DNA from: Neorhizobium sp. SOG26
GTDB taxonomy: Bacteria; Pseudomonadota; Alphaproteobacteria; Rhizobiales; Rhizobiaceae
Direction: 5' to 3'
Assembly (NCBI RefSeq): GCF_003491345.1
Contig: NZ_CP025512.1
Location: forward strand, 1,054,001-1,118,000
Length of the DNA: 64,000 bases
A program made the position numbers and the translations under genes. Shown piece after piece: positions 1-11,337 of the stretch. Below the pieces are notes generated by a model. The model was not told the origin of the DNA and did no database searches. It saw only the letters and a program-made list of their open reading frames with translations. Every line of letters begins with the position of its first letter. Position 1 is the stretch's first letter.

Positions 1-1878
1 CGCGACGGCAAGATGCGCCGTTTCAACATCATCGACACCCCCGGCCACGTTGACTTCACCATCGAAGTCGAACGTTCGCTGCGCGTGCTCGACGGTGCCA
101 TCGCTCTTCTCGACGCCAACGCAGGCGTAGAGCCGCAGACGGAAACCGTCTGGCGTCAGGCTGAGAAGTATCATGTTCCGCGCATGATCTTCTGCAACAA
201 GATGGACAAGACCGGTGCTGACTTCTACCGCTCGGTAGAGATGATCAAGACCCGTCTCGGCGCCACCGCTGTTGTCATGCAGCTGCCGATCGGCGCTGAA
301 AGCGACTTCAAGGGCGTGATCGACCTGATCGAGATGAACGCTCTCGTCTGGCGCGATGAGTCGCTTGGCGCTGCCTGGGATGTCGTCGAAATCCCGGCCG
401 ACATGAAGGACAAGGCTGAAGAATATCGCGAAAAGCTGATCGAGACCGTTGTCGAGATCGATGAAGAAGCGATGGAAGCCTACCTGAACGGCGACATGCC
501 GTCGAACGACAAGATCCGCGAACTCGTTCGTCGCGGTACGATCGACGTCAAGTTCCACCCGATGTTCTGCGGCACTGCCTTCAAGAACAAGGGCGTTCAG
601 CCGCTCCTCGACGCGGTTGTCGACTACCTGCCGTCGCCGCTCGACATTCCGGCGATCAAGGGCATCGACACCAAGACGGAAGCCGAAATCGAGCGTCACG
701 CTGACGACGAAGAGCCGCTTGCAATGCTCGCGTTCAAGATCATGAACGACCCCTTCGTTGGTTCGCTCACCTTCGCTCGCATTTACTCCGGCAAGCTCGA
801 GAAGGGCTCGTCTGTCATGAACACGGTCAAGGACAAGCGCGAGCGTGTCGGCCGTATGCTGCAGATGCACTCCAACTCGCGTGAAGACATCGAAGAAGCC
901 TTCGCAGGCGACATCGTTGCTCTGGCAGGCCTCAAGGAAACCACCACTGGCGATACGCTCTGCGACCCGCTGAAGCCGGTTATCCTCGAGCGCATGGAAT
1001 TCCCCGAGCCGGTCATCCAGATCGCGATCGAGCCGAAGTCCAAGGGCGACCAGGAAAAGATGGGCCTCGCGCTCAACCGCCTGGCTGCGGAAGACCCGTC
1101 GTTCCGCGTCAAGACCGACCAGGAATCCGGCCAGACCATCATTGCCGGCATGGGCGAGCTTCACCTCGACATCATCGTCGACCGCATGCGTCGCGAGTTC
1201 AAGGTTGAAGCCAACGTCGGTGCTCCGCAGGTTGCTTACCGCGAAACCATCACCCGCAAGACGGAAGAAGATTACACGCACAAGAAGCAGACCGGTGGTA
1301 CCGGCCAGTTCGCGCGCGTCAAGCTGATCTTCGAACCGAACCCGGATGGCGAAGATTTCGTGTTCGAATCCAAGATCGTCGGTGGTGCTGTTCCGAAGGA
1401 ATACATCCCGGGCGTTCAGAAGGGTATCGAAAGCGTCCTGTCTTCCGGTCCGCTGGCAGGCTTCCCGATGCTGGGCGTCAAGGCGACCCTCATCGACGGC
1501 GCCTTCCACGACGTCGACTCGTCGGTTCTCGCGTTCGAAATCGCCTCCCGCGCTTGCTTCCGTGAAGCAGCTAAGAAGGCTGGTGCTCAGCTCCTCGAGC
1601 CGATGATGAAGGTCGAAGTCGTGACGCCGGAAGATTACGTTGGTGACGTGATCGGTGACCTGAACTCTCGCCGTGGTCAGATCCAGGGCCAGGAAAGCCG
1701 CGGTATCGCCGTGGTGATCAACGCCCACGTACCGCTGGCGAACATGTTCAAGTACGTCGACAACCTGCGCTCCATGTCGCAGGGCCGCGCACAGTACTCG
1801 ATGGTCTTCGATCACTACGCGCCGGTTCCGTCGAACGTCGCAACTGAAATCCAGGCCAAGTACTCCGGTCAGAAGTGA
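1..1878 (+). CDS. fusA: Elongation factor G, 5' end outside window
   Basis: Translation elongation GTPase that drives ribosomal translocation in the cytoplasm. The open frame runs from the first base of the window, so the start and the P-loop lie upstream. Visible are the G3 motif DTPGH in the first 20 codons, the G4 motif NKMD (about codon 67), and then domains II to V in full, ending at TGA. The length from the G3 motif fits normal EF-G. It is followed by tuf after 65 bp, the usual str-operon order, so rpsL and rpsG are expected upstream. The identification is certain. Confidence 0.98.
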   Translation, partial: RDGKMRRFNIIDTPGHVDFTIEVERSLRVLDGAIALLDANAGVEPQTETVWRQAEKYHVPRMIFCNKMDKTGADFYRSVEMIKTRLGATAVVMQLPIGAESDFKGVIDLIEMNALVWRDESLGAAWDVVEIPADMKDKAEEYREKLIETVVEIDEEAMEAYLNGDMPSNDKIRELVRRGTIDVKFHPMFCGTAFKNKGVQPLLDAVVDYLPSPLDIPAIKGIDTKTEAEIERHADDEEPLAMLAFKIMNDPFVGSLTFARIYSGKLEKGSSVMNTVKDKRERVGRMLQMHSNSREDIEEAFAGDIVALAGLKETTTGDTLCDPLKPVILERMEFPEPVIQIAIEPKSKGDQEKMGLALNRLAAEDPSFRVKTDQESGQTIIAGMGELHLDIIVDRMRREFKVEANVGAPQVAYRETITRKTEEDYTHKKQTGGTGQFARVKLIFEPNPDGEDFVFESKIVGGAVPKEYIPGVQKGIESVLSSGPLAGFPMLGVKATLIDGAFHDVDSSVLAFEIASRACFREAAKKAGAQLLEPMMKVEVVTPEDYVGDVIGDLNSRRGQIQGQESRGIAVVINAHVPLANMFKYVDNLRSMSQGRAQYSMVFDHYAPVPSNVATEIQAKYSGQK

Positions 1879-1943
1879 CCGGAGTAATCCGCCCCATAAA
1901 CTGAGAGATAACCCCTGACGGGGATAAAAACGGAGAGCCGGTA

Positions 1944-3119
<1,176 letters not shown>

Positions 3120-3127
3120 TCCAGAAA

Positions 3128-3156
3128 AATGGGCGCAGATCTGATCTGCGCCCATT
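3128..3156 (+). terminator. Perfect inverted repeat after tuf
   Basis: Nine bases after the tuf stop codon lies a 14-bp perfect inverted repeat centred on position 3142 (arms beginning AATGGGCGCAGATC). Its position suggests a transcript 3' end for the fusA-tuf unit. There is no clean U-tract behind it, so it may be an RNA-processing or stabilising hairpin instead of an intrinsic terminator. Confidence 0.55.
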
Positions 3157-3423
3157 GCATGGATTCTTTAAGCAAAAAGCTGCCAAGCGGCTTGCTTATG
3201 ACGTGAAAATGTAGCAAATGGCGCGCAAGCGCGATTTGCCGATGCTTCGGCTATCGCTGCAGCAATCAAATCATAAGGTGGGCCGAAAGGCCCGGAGAGT
3301 GGAATGGGATGCCCATCCGGCGTCCCCTTCGATCTTTGAAACCGGTGGTCCGCCTTAAGGTAAAAGAACAACCCGTGCCTGTTCGTATGGCGCGGAGGAA
3401 ACAAACAACAAGGATAACGTCGA
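3157..3423 (+). promoter_or_regulatory. S10-operon leader region with GNRA hairpin
   Basis: No gene is seen in this gap. It should hold the S10-operon promoter and leader. At 3214-3239 there is a hairpin: GCAAAT pairs with ATTTGC, followed by one G-G mismatch, four GC pairs and a GCAA tetraloop. A structured leader would fit ribosomal-protein autoregulation, but I cannot assign it to a known leader family. I see no confident promoter hexamers. A GGAGGAAAC-type site lies about 30 bp before rpsJ and GGATAAC closer to its ATG. Confidence 0.4.
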
Positions 3424-3732
3424 ATGAACGGCCAAAATATCCGCATTCGCCTGAAGGCGTTCGATCACCGAATTCTCGATGCTTCCACGCGCGAGATTGT
3501 GTCGACGGCGAAGCGCACCGGTGCTAGCGTCCGGGGCCCCGTTCCGCTTCCGACCCGCATCGAGAAGTTTACGGTTAACCGGTCCCCCCACATCGACAAG
3601 AAGAGCCGCGAGCAGTTCGAGATGCGCACGCACAAGCGCCTCCTCGACATCGTAGACCCGACGCCCCAGACGGTGGACGCGCTGATGAAGCTCGACCTCG
3701 CCGCTGGCGTCGACGTTGAGATCAAGCTCTGA
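3424..3732 (+). CDS. rpsJ: 30S ribosomal protein S10
   Basis: S10 lies in the 30S head and also serves as NusE in antitermination complexes. The 102-aa product starts [16 protein letters not shown] and ends DVEIKL, the usual length and termini of alphaproteobacterial S10. It is the first gene of the S10 operon and is separated from tuf by 304 bp. rplC follows after 37 bp. Confidence 0.98.
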   Translation: MNGQNIRIRLKAFDHRILDASTREIVSTAKRTGASVRGPVPLPTRIEKFTVNRSPHIDKKSREQFEMRTHKRLLDIVDPTPQTVDALMKLDLAAGVDVEIKL

Positions 3733-3769
3733 GACCTCGGTCTCTCGCTGAGTGAGAAGGATTGAACCG

Positions 3770-4411
3770 ATGCGTTCAGGTGTAATTGCACAGAAAGTGG
3801 GAATGACCCGCGTCTATAACGACGCTGGTGAGCATATCCCGGTAACCGTATTGCGGCTGGAAAACTGCCAGGTTGTTGCACACCGTACCGTAGAGAAGAA
3901 CGGCTATACCGCTCTTCAGCTCGGTGCAGGCACTGCCAAGGTGAAAAACACTTCCAAGGCTGAGCGCGGCAACTTCGCCGTCGCCAACGTCGAGCCGAAG
4001 GCGAAGCTTGTTGAGTTTCGCGTTTCCGAAGACAACATGATCGAAGTCGGCACTGAGCTGAAGGCGGACCATTTCTCGGCCGGCCAGCTGGTTGACGTGA
4101 CCGGTACCACGATCGGTAAGGGTTTCGCTGGTGCCATCAAGCGCCATAACTTCGGTGGTCTGCGCGCCACGCACGGTGTGTCCGTTTCGCACCGCTCGCA
4201 TGGTTCGACTGGTAACAACCAGGATCCGGGCAAGGTCTGGAAGGGCAAGCGCATGGCTGGTCACATGGGCCAGACGCGCGTCACCACGCAGAACCTCGAA
4301 GTCGTCTCCACCGACGAGAACCGTGGCCTGATCCTCGTCAAGGGTGCCGTTCCCGGCTCCAAGGGCGCCTGGATCGTGGTTCGCGACGCCGTCAAGTCGG
4401 CTGCGAAGTAA
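3770..4411 (+). CDS. rplC: 50S ribosomal protein L3
   Basis: L3 helps initiate 50S assembly and reaches towards the peptidyl-transferase centre. The 213-aa product is chosen from the ATG giving [14 protein letters not shown]. An in-frame ATG 18 bp upstream adds six residues that are not typical of L3. A GAAGGA-like site precedes the chosen start. The conserved loop with [20 protein letters not shown] is intact around residues 150-170. rplD follows after 14 bp. Confidence 0.97.
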   Translation: MRSGVIAQKVGMTRVYNDAGEHIPVTVLRLENCQVVAHRTVEKNGYTALQLGAGTAKVKNTSKAERGNFAVANVEPKAKLVEFRVSEDNMIEVGTELKADHFSAGQLVDVTGTTIGKGFAGAIKRHNFGGLRATHGVSVSHRSHGSTGNNQDPGKVWKGKRMAGHMGQTRVTTQNLEVVSTDENRGLILVKGAVPGSKGAWIVVRDAVKSAAK

Positions 4412-4425
4412 GGGAGCCAGCTACA

Positions 4426-5046
4426 ATGGAATTTAACGTCAAGACCCTCGAGGGAAAAGACGCCGGCACGGTTTCCCTGTCCGATGCGATTTTCGGCCTC
4501 GACCCACGCGAAGACATCCTGGCTCGTATGGTGCGCTACCAGCTCGCCAAGAAGCAGCAGGGCTCGCACAAGACGCTGACCCGCGGTGAAGTTTCCCGCA
4601 CCGGCGCCAAGATGTACAAGCAGAAGGGTACGGGCCGCGCTCGTCACCATTCGGCTCGCGCTCCGCAGTTCCGCGGCGGCGGTCGTGCACATGGTCCGGT
4701 TGTTCGCAGCCACGAGCATGACCTTCCCAAGAAGGTTCGCGCTCTTGCCCTGCGTCACGCGCTGTCTGCAAAGTTCAAGGCTGAAGACCTGATCATCATC
4801 GACGATCTGGTTGCCTCCGAAGCAAAGACCAAGGCTCTGGCCGGCACCTTCGCTTCGCTCGGCCTCACCAATGCTTTGGTTATCGGCGGTTCGGAGTTGG
4901 ACAACAACTTCAAGCTCGCTGCTCAGAACATCCCGAACGTGGACGTTCTTCCGGTCCAGGGCATCAATGTTTACGACATCCTGCGCCGCGGCAAGCTCGT
5001 GCTTTCCAAGGCCGCTGTGGAAGCTCTAGAGGAGCGTTTCAAGTGA
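4426..5046 (+). CDS. rplD: 50S ribosomal protein L4
   Basis: L4 lines the exit tunnel of the 50S subunit. In enterobacteria it also represses the S10 operon; whether it does so here is unknown. The 206-aa product carries the long basic tunnel loop ([22 protein letters not shown], residues about 66-87). The last four bases overlap the GTG start of rplW, so the two genes are likely translationally coupled. Confidence 0.97.
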   Translation: MEFNVKTLEGKDAGTVSLSDAIFGLDPREDILARMVRYQLAKKQQGSHKTLTRGEVSRTGAKMYKQKGTGRARHHSARAPQFRGGGRAHGPVVRSHEHDLPKKVRALALRHALSAKFKAEDLIIIDDLVASEAKTKALAGTFASLGLTNALVIGGSELDNNFKLAAQNIPNVDVLPVQGINVYDILRRGKLVLSKAAVEALEERFK

Positions 5047-5336
5047 CCGATCTTCGCCACTATGATGTGATCGTATCTCCCTCGATCACCGAAAAGTCGA
5101 CGCTGGTATCCGAACAGAACCAGGTCGTCTTCAACGTTGCCAAGACTGCTTCCAAGCCGGAAATCAAGGCTGCCGTAGAAGCGCTCTTCGGTGTGAAGGT
5201 CACTGCCGTCAATACGCTGGTCCGCAAGGGCAAGGTGAAGCGCTTCCGCGGCTTCATCGGGAAGCAGAAGGACGTCAAGAAGGCTGTCGTCACCCTGGCC
5301 GAAGGTCAGACGATCGACGTCTCCACCGGTCTCTGA
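5043..5336 (+). CDS. rplW: 50S ribosomal protein L23
   Basis: L23 sits at the tunnel exit and docks trigger factor and SRP. It is 97 aa and uses a GTG start within the GTGA overlap with rpl[21 protein letters not shown] is the expected N terminus, which settles the start. The conserved [15 protein letters not shown] loop is present. rplB follows after 11 bp. Confidence 0.97.
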   Translation: MTDLRHYDVIVSPSITEKSTLVSEQNQVVFNVAKTASKPEIKAAVEALFGVKVTAVNTLVRKGKVKRFRGFIGKQKDVKKAVVTLAEGQTIDVSTGL

Positions 5337-5347
5337 GGTAAGATACA

Positions 5348-6184
5348 ATGGCATTGAAAAGCTACAACCCGACGACCCCGAGCCAGCGTCAGCTGGTCAT
5401 CGTCGACCGGTCCGGCCTCTGGAAGGGCAAGCCGGTCAAGGCGCTGACGGAAGGTCTCTCCAAGAGCGGCGGCCGTAACAACCGCGGTCGCATCACCGCT
5501 CGCTTCATCGGCGGCGGTCACAAGCGTACCTACCGCCTGGTCGACTTCAAGCGTCGCAAGTTCGACGTCGAAGGCACGGTCGAGCGTCTGGAATACGACC
5601 CGAACCGTTCGGCCTTTATCGCTCTCGTCACCTATTCCGACGGCGAGCAGGCCTACATCCTGGCCCCGCAGCGCCTGGCAGCCGGCGACAAGGTCATCTC
5701 CTCGGAGAAGGCAGTCGACGTAAAGCCCGGCAACGCTATGCCGCTGCAGTACATCCCGGTTGGCTCGATCGTCCACAACGTGGAAATGAAGCCTGCCAAG
5801 GGTGGCCAGATCGCTCGCTCGGCTGGCACCTATGTACAGCTCGTCGGTCGCGACCAGGGCATGGCGATCCTTCGCCTCAACTCTGGCGAACAGCGTCTCG
5901 TCCCGGGCTCGTGCCTGGCAACCGTTGGTGCGGTATCCAACCCGGATCACGGCAACATCAACGACGGCAAGGCCGGTCGCACCGTATGGCGCGGCAAGCG
6001 CCCGCATAACCGCGGTGTCGTCATGAACCCGGTCGACCACCCGCACGGTGGTGGTGAAGGCCGCACGTCCGGTGGTCGTCACCCGGTATCCCCGTGGGGC
6101 AAGCCGACCAAGGGTAAGCGCACTCGTAAGAACAAGTCGACCGACAAGTTCATCATGCGCTCGCGCCATCAGCGCAAGAAGTAA
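5348..6184 (+). CDS. rplB: 50S ribosomal protein L2
   Basis: L2 is an rRNA-binding core protein near the peptidyl-transferase centre and the intersubunit bridges. It is 278 aa. The invariant [10 protein letters not shown] stretch containing the functionally important histidine is present near residues 224-233, followed by [10 protein letters not shown]. The basic C-terminal tail ends RHQRKK. rpsS follows after 15 bp. Confidence 0.98.
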   Translation: MALKSYNPTTPSQRQLVIVDRSGLWKGKPVKALTEGLSKSGGRNNRGRITARFIGGGHKRTYRLVDFKRRKFDVEGTVERLEYDPNRSAFIALVTYSDGEQAYILAPQRLAAGDKVISSEKAVDVKPGNAMPLQYIPVGSIVHNVEMKPAKGGQIARSAGTYVQLVGRDQGMAILRLNSGEQRLVPGSCLATVGAVSNPDHGNINDGKAGRTVWRGKRPHNRGVVMNPVDHPHGGGEGRTSGGRHPVSPWGKPTKGKRTRKNKSTDKFIMRSRHQRKK

Positions 6185-6199
6185 GAGAGGAAGTCACCA

Positions 6200-6478
6200 A
6201 TGGCTCGTTCAGTATGGAAAGGTCCGTTTGTTGACGGCTATCTTCTCAAGAAGGCTGAGAAGGTGCGCGAAGGCGGACGCAGTGAAGTCATCAAGATGTG
6301 GAGCCGCCGTTCCACGATTCTGCCGCAGTTCGTCGGTTTGACGTTCGGCGTCTATAACGGCAGCAAGCACATCCCGGTCAGCGTCAACGAAGACATGGTC
6401 GGTCACAAGTTCGGAGAATTCGCTCCCACCCGTACCTACTACGGTCACGGCGCGGACAAGAAGGCGAAGAGGAAGTAA
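6200..6478 (+). CDS. rpsS: 30S ribosomal protein S19
   Basis: S19 binds 16S rRNA in the 30S head next to S13. The 92-aa protein starts [18 protein letters not shown] and contains the conserved [12 protein letters not shown] motif before a basic tail. Only two bases separate it from rplV. Confidence 0.98.
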   Translation: MARSVWKGPFVDGYLLKKAEKVREGGRSEVIKMWSRRSTILPQFVGLTFGVYNGSKHIPVSVNEDMVGHKFGEFAPTRTYYGHGADKKAKRK

Positions 6479-6480
6479 CA

Positions 6481-6870
6481 ATGGCGAAGGCTAAGACCGA
6501 ACGCCGGCTGAAGGACAACGAGGCGCAGGCAGTCGCCCGTACGCTCCGTGTCAGCCCCCAGAAGCTGAACCTTGTTGCCGCCATGATCCGCGGCAAGAAG
6601 GTGGAACGCGCGCTCGCTGAGCTCGAATTCTCGCGCAAGCGCATCGCCGGCACGGTGAAGAAGACTCTCGAGTCTGCAATCGCCAATGCCGAAAACAACC
6701 ATGACCTTGACGTCGATGCACTGATCGTCTCCGAAGCCTATGTCGGCAAGTCGATCGTGATGAAGCGTTTCCACGCTCGTGGCCGCGGCCGCGCTTCCCG
6801 TATCGAGAAGCCGTTCGCGCACCTGACGATCGTTGTTCGCGAAGTCGAGGAAAAAGGGGAGGCCGCATAA
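6481..6870 (+). CDS. rplV: 50S ribosomal protein L22
   Basis: L22 spans the 50S subunit and its beta hairpin lines the exit tunnel. It is 129 aa. The globular domain includes [20 protein letters not shown], and the tunnel hairpin is the [15 protein letters not shown] segment. Its stop codon shares one base with the rpsC start (TAATG). Confidence 0.97.
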   Translation: MAKAKTERRLKDNEAQAVARTLRVSPQKLNLVAAMIRGKKVERALAELEFSRKRIAGTVKKTLESAIANAENNHDLDVDALIVSEAYVGKSIVMKRFHARGRGRASRIEKPFAHLTIVVREVEEKGEAA

Positions 6871-7607
6871 TGGGCCAGAAAATTAATCCGATCGGCTTCC
6901 GCCTCGGCATCAACCGTACCTGGGATAGCCGCTGGTTCGCCGACAACGCCGAGTATGGCCAGCTTCTTCATGAAGACCTGAAGATCCGCGCCTACCTGAT
7001 GTCGGAACTGAAGCAGGCGGGCATTGCCAAGGTGGTCATCGAGCGTCCGCACAAGAAGTGCCGCGTCACGATCCACTCGGCTCGTCCGGGCCTCATCATC
7101 GGCAAGAAGGGTGCAGACATCGAAAAGCTTCGCAAGAAGCTTTCCGAGATGACTCGCTCCGAGACGCACCTCAACATCGTTGAAGTTCGCAAGCCGGAAG
7201 TAGACTCGACGCTGGTCGCTCAGTCGATCGCCCAGCAGCTCGAGCGTCGCGTGGCATTCCGCCGTGCAATGAAGCGCGCTGTTCAGTCGGCAATGCGTCT
7301 TGGCGCCGAGGGCATCAAGATCACCTGCGCCGGCCGTCTCGGCGGTGCAGAAATCGCTCGTACGGAATGGTACCGCGAAGGTCGCGTTCCGCTTCATACG
7401 CTGCGCGCCGACATCGACTACGGTACGGCTGAAGCCGAAACCGCATTCGGTATCTGCGGCATCAAGGTCTGGATCTTCAAGGGCGAAATCCTTGAGCACG
7501 ACCCGATGGCCTCGGAACGTCGTGCGCTGGAAGGCGATGCACAGGGTCCTGCAAGCCGTGAACGCGGCGACCGTGGCGATCGTCGCCGCGAGCGCGAAAA
7601 CGCTTGA
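6870..7607 (+). CDS. rpsC: 30S ribosomal protein S3
   Basis: S3 forms part of the mRNA entry site and helicase centre. The 245-aa protein has the type-II KH motif [14 protein letters not shown] at about residues 74-87 and the C-terminal S3 domain. It ends with a charged tail rich in Arg, Asp and Glu, a lineage-variable extension. It overlaps rplV by one base; rplP follows after 38 bp. Confidence 0.98.
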   Translation: MGQKINPIGFRLGINRTWDSRWFADNAEYGQLLHEDLKIRAYLMSELKQAGIAKVVIERPHKKCRVTIHSARPGLIIGKKGADIEKLRKKLSEMTRSETHLNIVEVRKPEVDSTLVAQSIAQQLERRVAFRRAMKRAVQSAMRLGAEGIKITCAGRLGGAEIARTEWYREGRVPLHTLRADIDYGTAEAETAFGICGIKVWIFKGEILEHDPMASERRALEGDAQGPASRERGDRGDRRRERENA

Positions 7608-7645
7608 TCAACGCTGGCGAAAGATAAGCTCGGAGAAGTAAGAAA

Positions 7646-8059
7646 ATGTTGCAGCCAAAGCGTACCAAGTACCGCAAGCAGTTCAAGGGTCGCATCAAGG
7701 GTGTGGCCAAGGGCGGCTTCGATCTGGCCTTCGGCGAATTCGGCCTGAAGTCCCAGGAACCAAACCGCGTCAACGCTCGCGAGATCGAGGCGGCCCGCCG
7801 CGCGATCACGCGCGCCATGAAGCGTGCTGGTCGTGTGTGGATCCGCGTGTTCCCGGATGTTCCGGTCACGGCCAAGCCGACCGAAGTACGTATGGGTAAA
7901 GGTAAGGGCGGCGTCGAATACTGGGCTTGCAAGGTCAAGCCTGGTCGTATGATGTTCGAGATCGACGGTGTTTCCGAAGAACTGGCGCGTGAAGCGCTTC
8001 GTCTCGGTGCTGCCAAGCTCTCGGTCAAGACGCGCTTCGTACAGCGCATCGCAGAGTAA
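7646..8059 (+). CDS. rplP: 50S ribosomal protein L16
   Basis: L16 organises the A-site region of the 50S subunit. The 137-aa product starts [16 protein letters not shown] and has the conserved [19 protein letters not shown] loop at about residues 82-100. Length and termini are normal. rpmC follows after 12 bp. Confidence 0.98.
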   Translation: MLQPKRTKYRKQFKGRIKGVAKGGFDLAFGEFGLKSQEPNRVNAREIEAARRAITRAMKRAGRVWIRVFPDVPVTAKPTEVRMGKGKGGVEYWACKVKPGRMMFEIDGVSEELAREALRLGAAKLSVKTRFVQRIAE

Positions 8060-8071
8060 GGAGAAGGCACG

Positions 8072-8272
8072 ATGAAAGCCGAAGACGTTCGCGGCCTCAC
8101 GGCCGACCAGCTCAAGGACAAGCTTGCCGACCTGAAGAAGGAGCAGTTCAACCTGCGCTTCCAGAAGGCCACCGGTCAGCTCGAAAAGTCCTCGCGCATC
8201 AACGAAGTTCGCAAGGACATCGCCCGCGTGAAAACCATTGCCCGCCAGAAGGCGGCAGAAGCCAAGGCTTAA
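8072..8272 (+). CDS. rpmC: 50S ribosomal protein L29
   Basis: L29 lies beside L23 at the tunnel exit. The 66-aa, two-helix protein has the typical motif [18 protein letters not shown] and the C-terminal [10 protein letters not shown] helix. A GGAGAAGG site precedes the ATG. rpsQ follows after 11 bp. Confidence 0.97.
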   Translation: MKAEDVRGLTADQLKDKLADLKKEQFNLRFQKATGQLEKSSRINEVRKDIARVKTIARQKAAEAKA

Positions 8273-8283
8273 GGAAGAATAAT

Positions 8284-8520
8284 ATGCCGAAACGCATTCT
8301 GCAGGGCGTAGTCGTTTCCGACAAGAACGAGAAGACCGTTGTTGTCCGCGTCGAGCGCCGCTTCGCTCACCCGCTGCTTCAGAAGACGGTCCGCCGTACG
8401 AAGAAGTACAAGGCGCATGACGAAAACAACCAGTACAAGGTAGGTGACGTCGTTTCCATCGAGGAATGCGCACCGATCTCCAAGGACAAGTGCTGGACGG
8501 TAGTTACCGCCCAGGCTTAA
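8284..8520 (+). CDS. rpsQ: 30S ribosomal protein S17
   Basis: S17 is an early-binding OB-fold protein of the 30S body. It is 78 aa, beginning [20 protein letters not shown], with the conserved [19 protein letters not shown] segment. It is the last gene before a 235-bp gap that contains a terminator-like hairpin, so it may close the S10 transcription unit. Confidence 0.97.
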   Translation: MPKRILQGVVVSDKNEKTVVVRVERRFAHPLLQKTVRRTKKYKAHDENNQYKVGDVVSIEECAPISKDKCWTVVTAQA

Positions 8521-8531
8521 TTTGCAGGTGT

Positions 8532-8563
8532 TTCTCCGCTTGGGCCTTGTGTTCGGCGGAGAA
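8532..8563 (+). promoter_or_regulatory. Hairpin after rpsQ
   Basis: TTCTCCGC at 8532-8539 pairs with GCGGAGAA at 8556-8563 around a 16-base loop, 11 bp after the rpsQ stop. There is no U-tract. It may stabilise or process the 3' end of the upstream transcript and lies just before the terminator-like hairpin. Confidence 0.4.
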
Positions 8564-8589
8564 TCCTGTATGAAGCACGCCACTGGCGC

Positions 8590-8616
8590 AGGACGCTCGG
8601 CAACGAGCGTTCTTTT
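8590..8616 (+). terminator. Terminator-like hairpin between rpsQ and rplN
   Basis: A 10-bp stem (one G-U pair) is closed by a GCAA tetraloop (arms ACGCTCG and CGAGCGT) and followed by TTTTGCTTT. This is the shape of an intrinsic terminator or attenuator inside what is otherwise a continuous ribosomal-protein cluster. It marks a likely boundary between an S10 unit and a spc unit. Confidence 0.6.
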
Positions 8617-8642
8617 GCTTTGAGCGCAGGGAAGGTCCTTTC

Positions 8643-8759
8643 ATGGAAACCACCTTGGCAAGACCCACCCGCGCACACCGAAATTCTGTCCATAAGCCGG
8701 CCTCCGAGCGTTTCCCGCCTGGAGTCTGCCGGTCATTTGAAAAAGGCGACCTGACATGA
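8643..8759 (+). CDS. Possible 38-codon ORF overlapping the rplN start
   Basis: An ATG preceded by GGGAAGG with a 7-base spacing opens a 38-codon basic frame ([13 protein letters not shown]...KGDLT). Its TGA overlaps the rplN ATG as ATGA, the arrangement typical of translational coupling. Third-position GC, about 57%, is lower than in the neighbouring genes, and I recognise no homologue, so it may be spurious. If real it could act as a leader peptide for rplN. Confidence 0.25.
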   Translation: METTLARPTRAHRNSVHKPASERFPPGVCRSFEKGDLT

Positions 8760-9124
8760 TTCAGATGCAAACAAACCTCGACGTGGCGGACAATTCCGGC
8801 GCACGTCGTGTCATGTGCATCAAGGTGCTGGGCGGCTCCAAGCGCAAGTACGCTTCGATCGGCGACGTTATCGTTGTCTCGATCAAGGAAGCGATCCCGC
8901 GCGGCCGCGTCAAGAAGGGTGATGTGATGAAGGCGGTTGTTGTGCGTACCGCCAAGGACATCCGTCGTCCGGACGGCAGCGTCATCCGCTTCGATAACAA
9001 CGCAGCGGTCCTCATCGACAACAAGAAAGAGCCGATCGGCACCCGTATCTTCGGACCGGTTCCGCGCGAACTTCGCGCCAAGAACCACATGAAGATCATC
9101 TCGCTGGCTCCGGAAGTACTGTAA
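8756..9124 (+). CDS. rplN: 50S ribosomal protein L14
   Basis: L14 forms intersubunit bridges with 16S rRNA. The 122-aa product starts [27 protein letters not shown], the family signature, and has the conserved [13 protein letters not shown] motif near the end. It is the first gene after the rpsQ gap and so a likely head of the spc unit. rplX follows after 15 bp. Confidence 0.98.
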   Translation: MIQMQTNLDVADNSGARRVMCIKVLGGSKRKYASIGDVIVVSIKEAIPRGRVKKGDVMKAVVVRTAKDIRRPDGSVIRFDNNAAVLIDNKKEPIGTRIFGPVPRELRAKNHMKIISLAPEVL

Positions 9125-9139
9125 GAGGGAGCGGGACAC

Positions 9140-9448
9140 ATGCAAAAGATCCGCAAAGGCGACAGCGTCGTCGTATTGACCGGCAAGGACAAGGGCCGCA
9201 CTGGTGAAGTGCTTCAGGTTCTGCCGAAGGAAGACCGCGCTGTAGTGCGTGGCATCAACATGGTGAAGCGCCACCAGCGTCAGACTCAGACGCAGGAAGC
9301 TGGCATCATCAACAAGGAAGCGTCCATTCACCTGTCGAACATCGCCATCGTTGCGAAGGACGGCAAGCCGACCCGGGTTGGCTTCTCCGTCGTCGACGGC
9401 AAGAAGGTGCGTGTCGCCAAGCGTACGGGAGATGTGATCGATGGCTGA
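9140..9448 (+). CDS. rplX: 50S ribosomal protein L24
   Basis: L24 is an assembly-initiating 50S protein. The 102-aa product has an N-terminal KOW motif ([22 protein letters not shown]). Its last eight bases overlap rplE, implying coupled translation. Length is normal. Confidence 0.97.
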   Translation: MQKIRKGDSVVVLTGKDKGRTGEVLQVLPKEDRAVVRGINMVKRHQRQTQTQEAGIINKEASIHLSNIAIVAKDGKPTRVGFSVVDGKKVRVAKRTGDVIDG

Positions 9449-9998
9449 GGCAAAGTATGAGCCGCGGCTCAAGCAGGAATATGTTTCCCGTATCCGCGCT
9501 GCGCTGAAGGAACAGTTCGGCTACTCCAACGAGATGATGATCCCGAAGCTCGAAAAGATCGTCATCAACATGGGCGTGGGCGAAGCAACTGCTGACTCCA
9601 AGAAGCCTACCGTTGCTGCAGCTGACCTCGCAGCAATCGCCGGCCAGAAGCCGGTGATCACCAAGGCTCGCAACTCGATTGCTGGCTTCAAGGTTCGTGA
9701 GAACATGCCGATCGGCGCGAAGGTCACCCTGCGTGGCGCCCGCATGTACGAATTCCTGGACCGCCTGATCAACATCGCGCTTCCGCGCGTTCGCGACTTC
9801 CGCGGCCTGAACCCGAAAAGCTTTGATGGCCGTGGCAACTTCGCCATGGGCCTCAAGGAACACATTGTGTTCCCGGAGATCAACTACGACAAGGTTGATC
9901 AGATGTGGGGCATGGACATCATCGTTTGCACGACGGCTACCAAGGACGACGAAGCACGGGCTCTCCTGAAAGAGTTCAACTTCCCGTTCCGCCAGTAA
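9441..9998 (+). CDS. rplE: 50S ribosomal protein L5
   Basis: L5 binds 5S rRNA and contacts P-site tRNA. The 185-aa protein has the conserved [11 protein letters not shown] segment near residue 35 and the [20 protein letters not shown] motif around 125-144. It begins inside rplX (8-bp overlap), and rpsN follows after 33 bp. Confidence 0.98.
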   Translation: MAEAKYEPRLKQEYVSRIRAALKEQFGYSNEMMIPKLEKIVINMGVGEATADSKKPTVAAADLAAIAGQKPVITKARNSIAGFKVRENMPIGAKVTLRGARMYEFLDRLINIALPRVRDFRGLNPKSFDGRGNFAMGLKEHIVFPEINYDKVDQMWGMDIIVCTTATKDDEARALLKEFNFPFRQ

Positions 9999-10031
9999 CC
10001 GTAACGACGAGCGTTTAAAAGGAACTCCGAT

Positions 10032-10337
10032 ATGGCGAAAACCAGCGCAGTTGAAAAGAACAAGCGCCGCCGCAAGACCGTCGCCCAGCAGGCTGCAAAG
10101 CGTGCTGAACTGAAGGCGACCATCATGAACCAGGAACTTCCGATCGAAGAACGGTTCAAGGCAACTATCAAGCTCGCTTCGCTGTCTCGCGATGGCTCTA
10201 AGACGCGTATCCGCAACCGTTGCGAAGTCACCGGTCGTCCGCGCGCTTACTATCGCAAGCTCAAGATGTCGCGTATCGCGCTTCGCGAACTCGGCAACCT
10301 CGGCAAGGTGCCGGGCATCGTCAAGTCGAGCTGGTAA
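10032..10337 (+). CDS. rpsN: 30S ribosomal protein S14, zinc-independent form
   Basis: S14 is a 30S-head protein. The 101-aa length and the lack of paired CXXC motifs show the long, zinc-independent form. The conserved [21 protein letters not shown] block is near residues 58-78. rpsH follows after 12 bp. Confidence 0.98.
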   Translation: MAKTSAVEKNKRRRKTVAQQAAKRAELKATIMNQELPIEERFKATIKLASLSRDGSKTRIRNRCEVTGRPRAYYRKLKMSRIALRELGNLGKVPGIVKSSW

Positions 10338-10349
10338 GGAGATCGTTAG

Positions 10350-10748
10350 ATGACCATGACTGATCCCTTGGGCGATATGCTCACCCGCATCCGCAATGGC
10401 GCTGCCCGCCGCAAGTCGACCGTAACCACGCCTGCTTCCAAGCTGCGTGCCCGCGTTCTCGACGTGCTCCAGGCTGAAGGCTACATCCGCGGTTATTCGG
10501 AAATCGACTACGGTAACGGCAAGGCCGAGATCGAAATCGAACTCAAGTACTACGAAGGCGCATCGGTGATCCGTGAGATCGGCCGCGTGTCGAAGCCGGG
10601 CCGCCGGGTTTACGTCTCGGTAAAGTCCATTCCGCAGGTCGCGAACGGCCTCGGCATCACCATCCTTTCGACCCCGAAGGGCGTGATGGCCGATCACCAG
10701 GCTCGCGAACAGAACGTAGGCGGCGAGGTTCTCTGCTCGGTCTTCTAA
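10350..10748 (+). CDS. rpsH: 30S ribosomal protein S8
   Basis: S8 nucleates assembly of the 30S central domain. The 132-aa product begins [17 protein letters not shown]; an internal ATG two codons on (MTDPLGD) is an alternative start. The C-terminal [26 protein letters not shown] is typical. In enterobacteria S8 represses the spc operon; that is not shown here. Confidence 0.98.
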   Translation: MTMTDPLGDMLTRIRNGAARRKSTVTTPASKLRARVLDVLQAEGYIRGYSEIDYGNGKAEIEIELKYYEGASVIREIGRVSKPGRRVYVSVKSIPQVANGLGITILSTPKGVMADHQAREQNVGGEVLCSVF

Positions 10749-10791
10749 GATCGGGTAGGGGAACTCCATAACGAACAGACAGGATTGAAAC

Positions 10792-11325
10792 ATGTCTCGT
10801 ATCGGTAAAAAAGCCGTCCCGGTTCCAGCAGGTGTGACGGCAACCGTTGAAGGCCAGAAGGTCACTGCAAAGGGTCCTAAGGGCGAGCTCGTCTTCGTCG
10901 CCAACGACGAAATCAAGCTTGAGCTTAACGACAACGCAGTTTCGGTGACCCCGGTCAACGATAGCAAGGATGCTCGCTCGAAGTGGGGCATGTCCCGCAC
11001 GATGATCGAGAACATCTTCAAGGGCGTTAAGGACGGCTTCGAGCGCAAGCTCGAAATCAACGGCGTTGGTTACCGCGCGTCGATGCAGGGCAAGAACCTG
11101 CAGCTGGCACTCGGCTTCAGCCACGACGTGGTCTACCAGACCCCGGAAGGTATCACCATTGCCGTGCCGAAGCCGACGGAAATCGTCGTCACCGGCATGA
11201 ACAAGCAGCAGGTCGGTCAGGTTGCCGCGGAAATCCGCGAATACCGTGGTCCCGAGCCCTACAAGGGCAAAGGCGTCAAGTACGCTGAGGAACGGATCGT
11301 CCGCAAGGAAGGCAAGAAGAAGTAA
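10792..11325 (+). CDS. rplF: 50S ribosomal protein L6
   Basis: L6 sits near the sarcin-ricin loop and the translation-factor site. It is 177 aa, beginning [15 protein letters not shown], with the duplicated L6 fold and the conserved [16 protein letters not shown] motif near the C terminus. rplR follows after 12 bp. Confidence 0.98.
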   Translation: MSRIGKKAVPVPAGVTATVEGQKVTAKGPKGELVFVANDEIKLELNDNAVSVTPVNDSKDARSKWGMSRTMIENIFKGVKDGFERKLEINGVGYRASMQGKNLQLALGFSHDVVYQTPEGITIAVPKPTEIVVTGMNKQQVGQVAAEIREYRGPEPYKGKGVKYAEERIVRKEGKKK

Positions 11326-11337
11326 GGACGAGCGATC

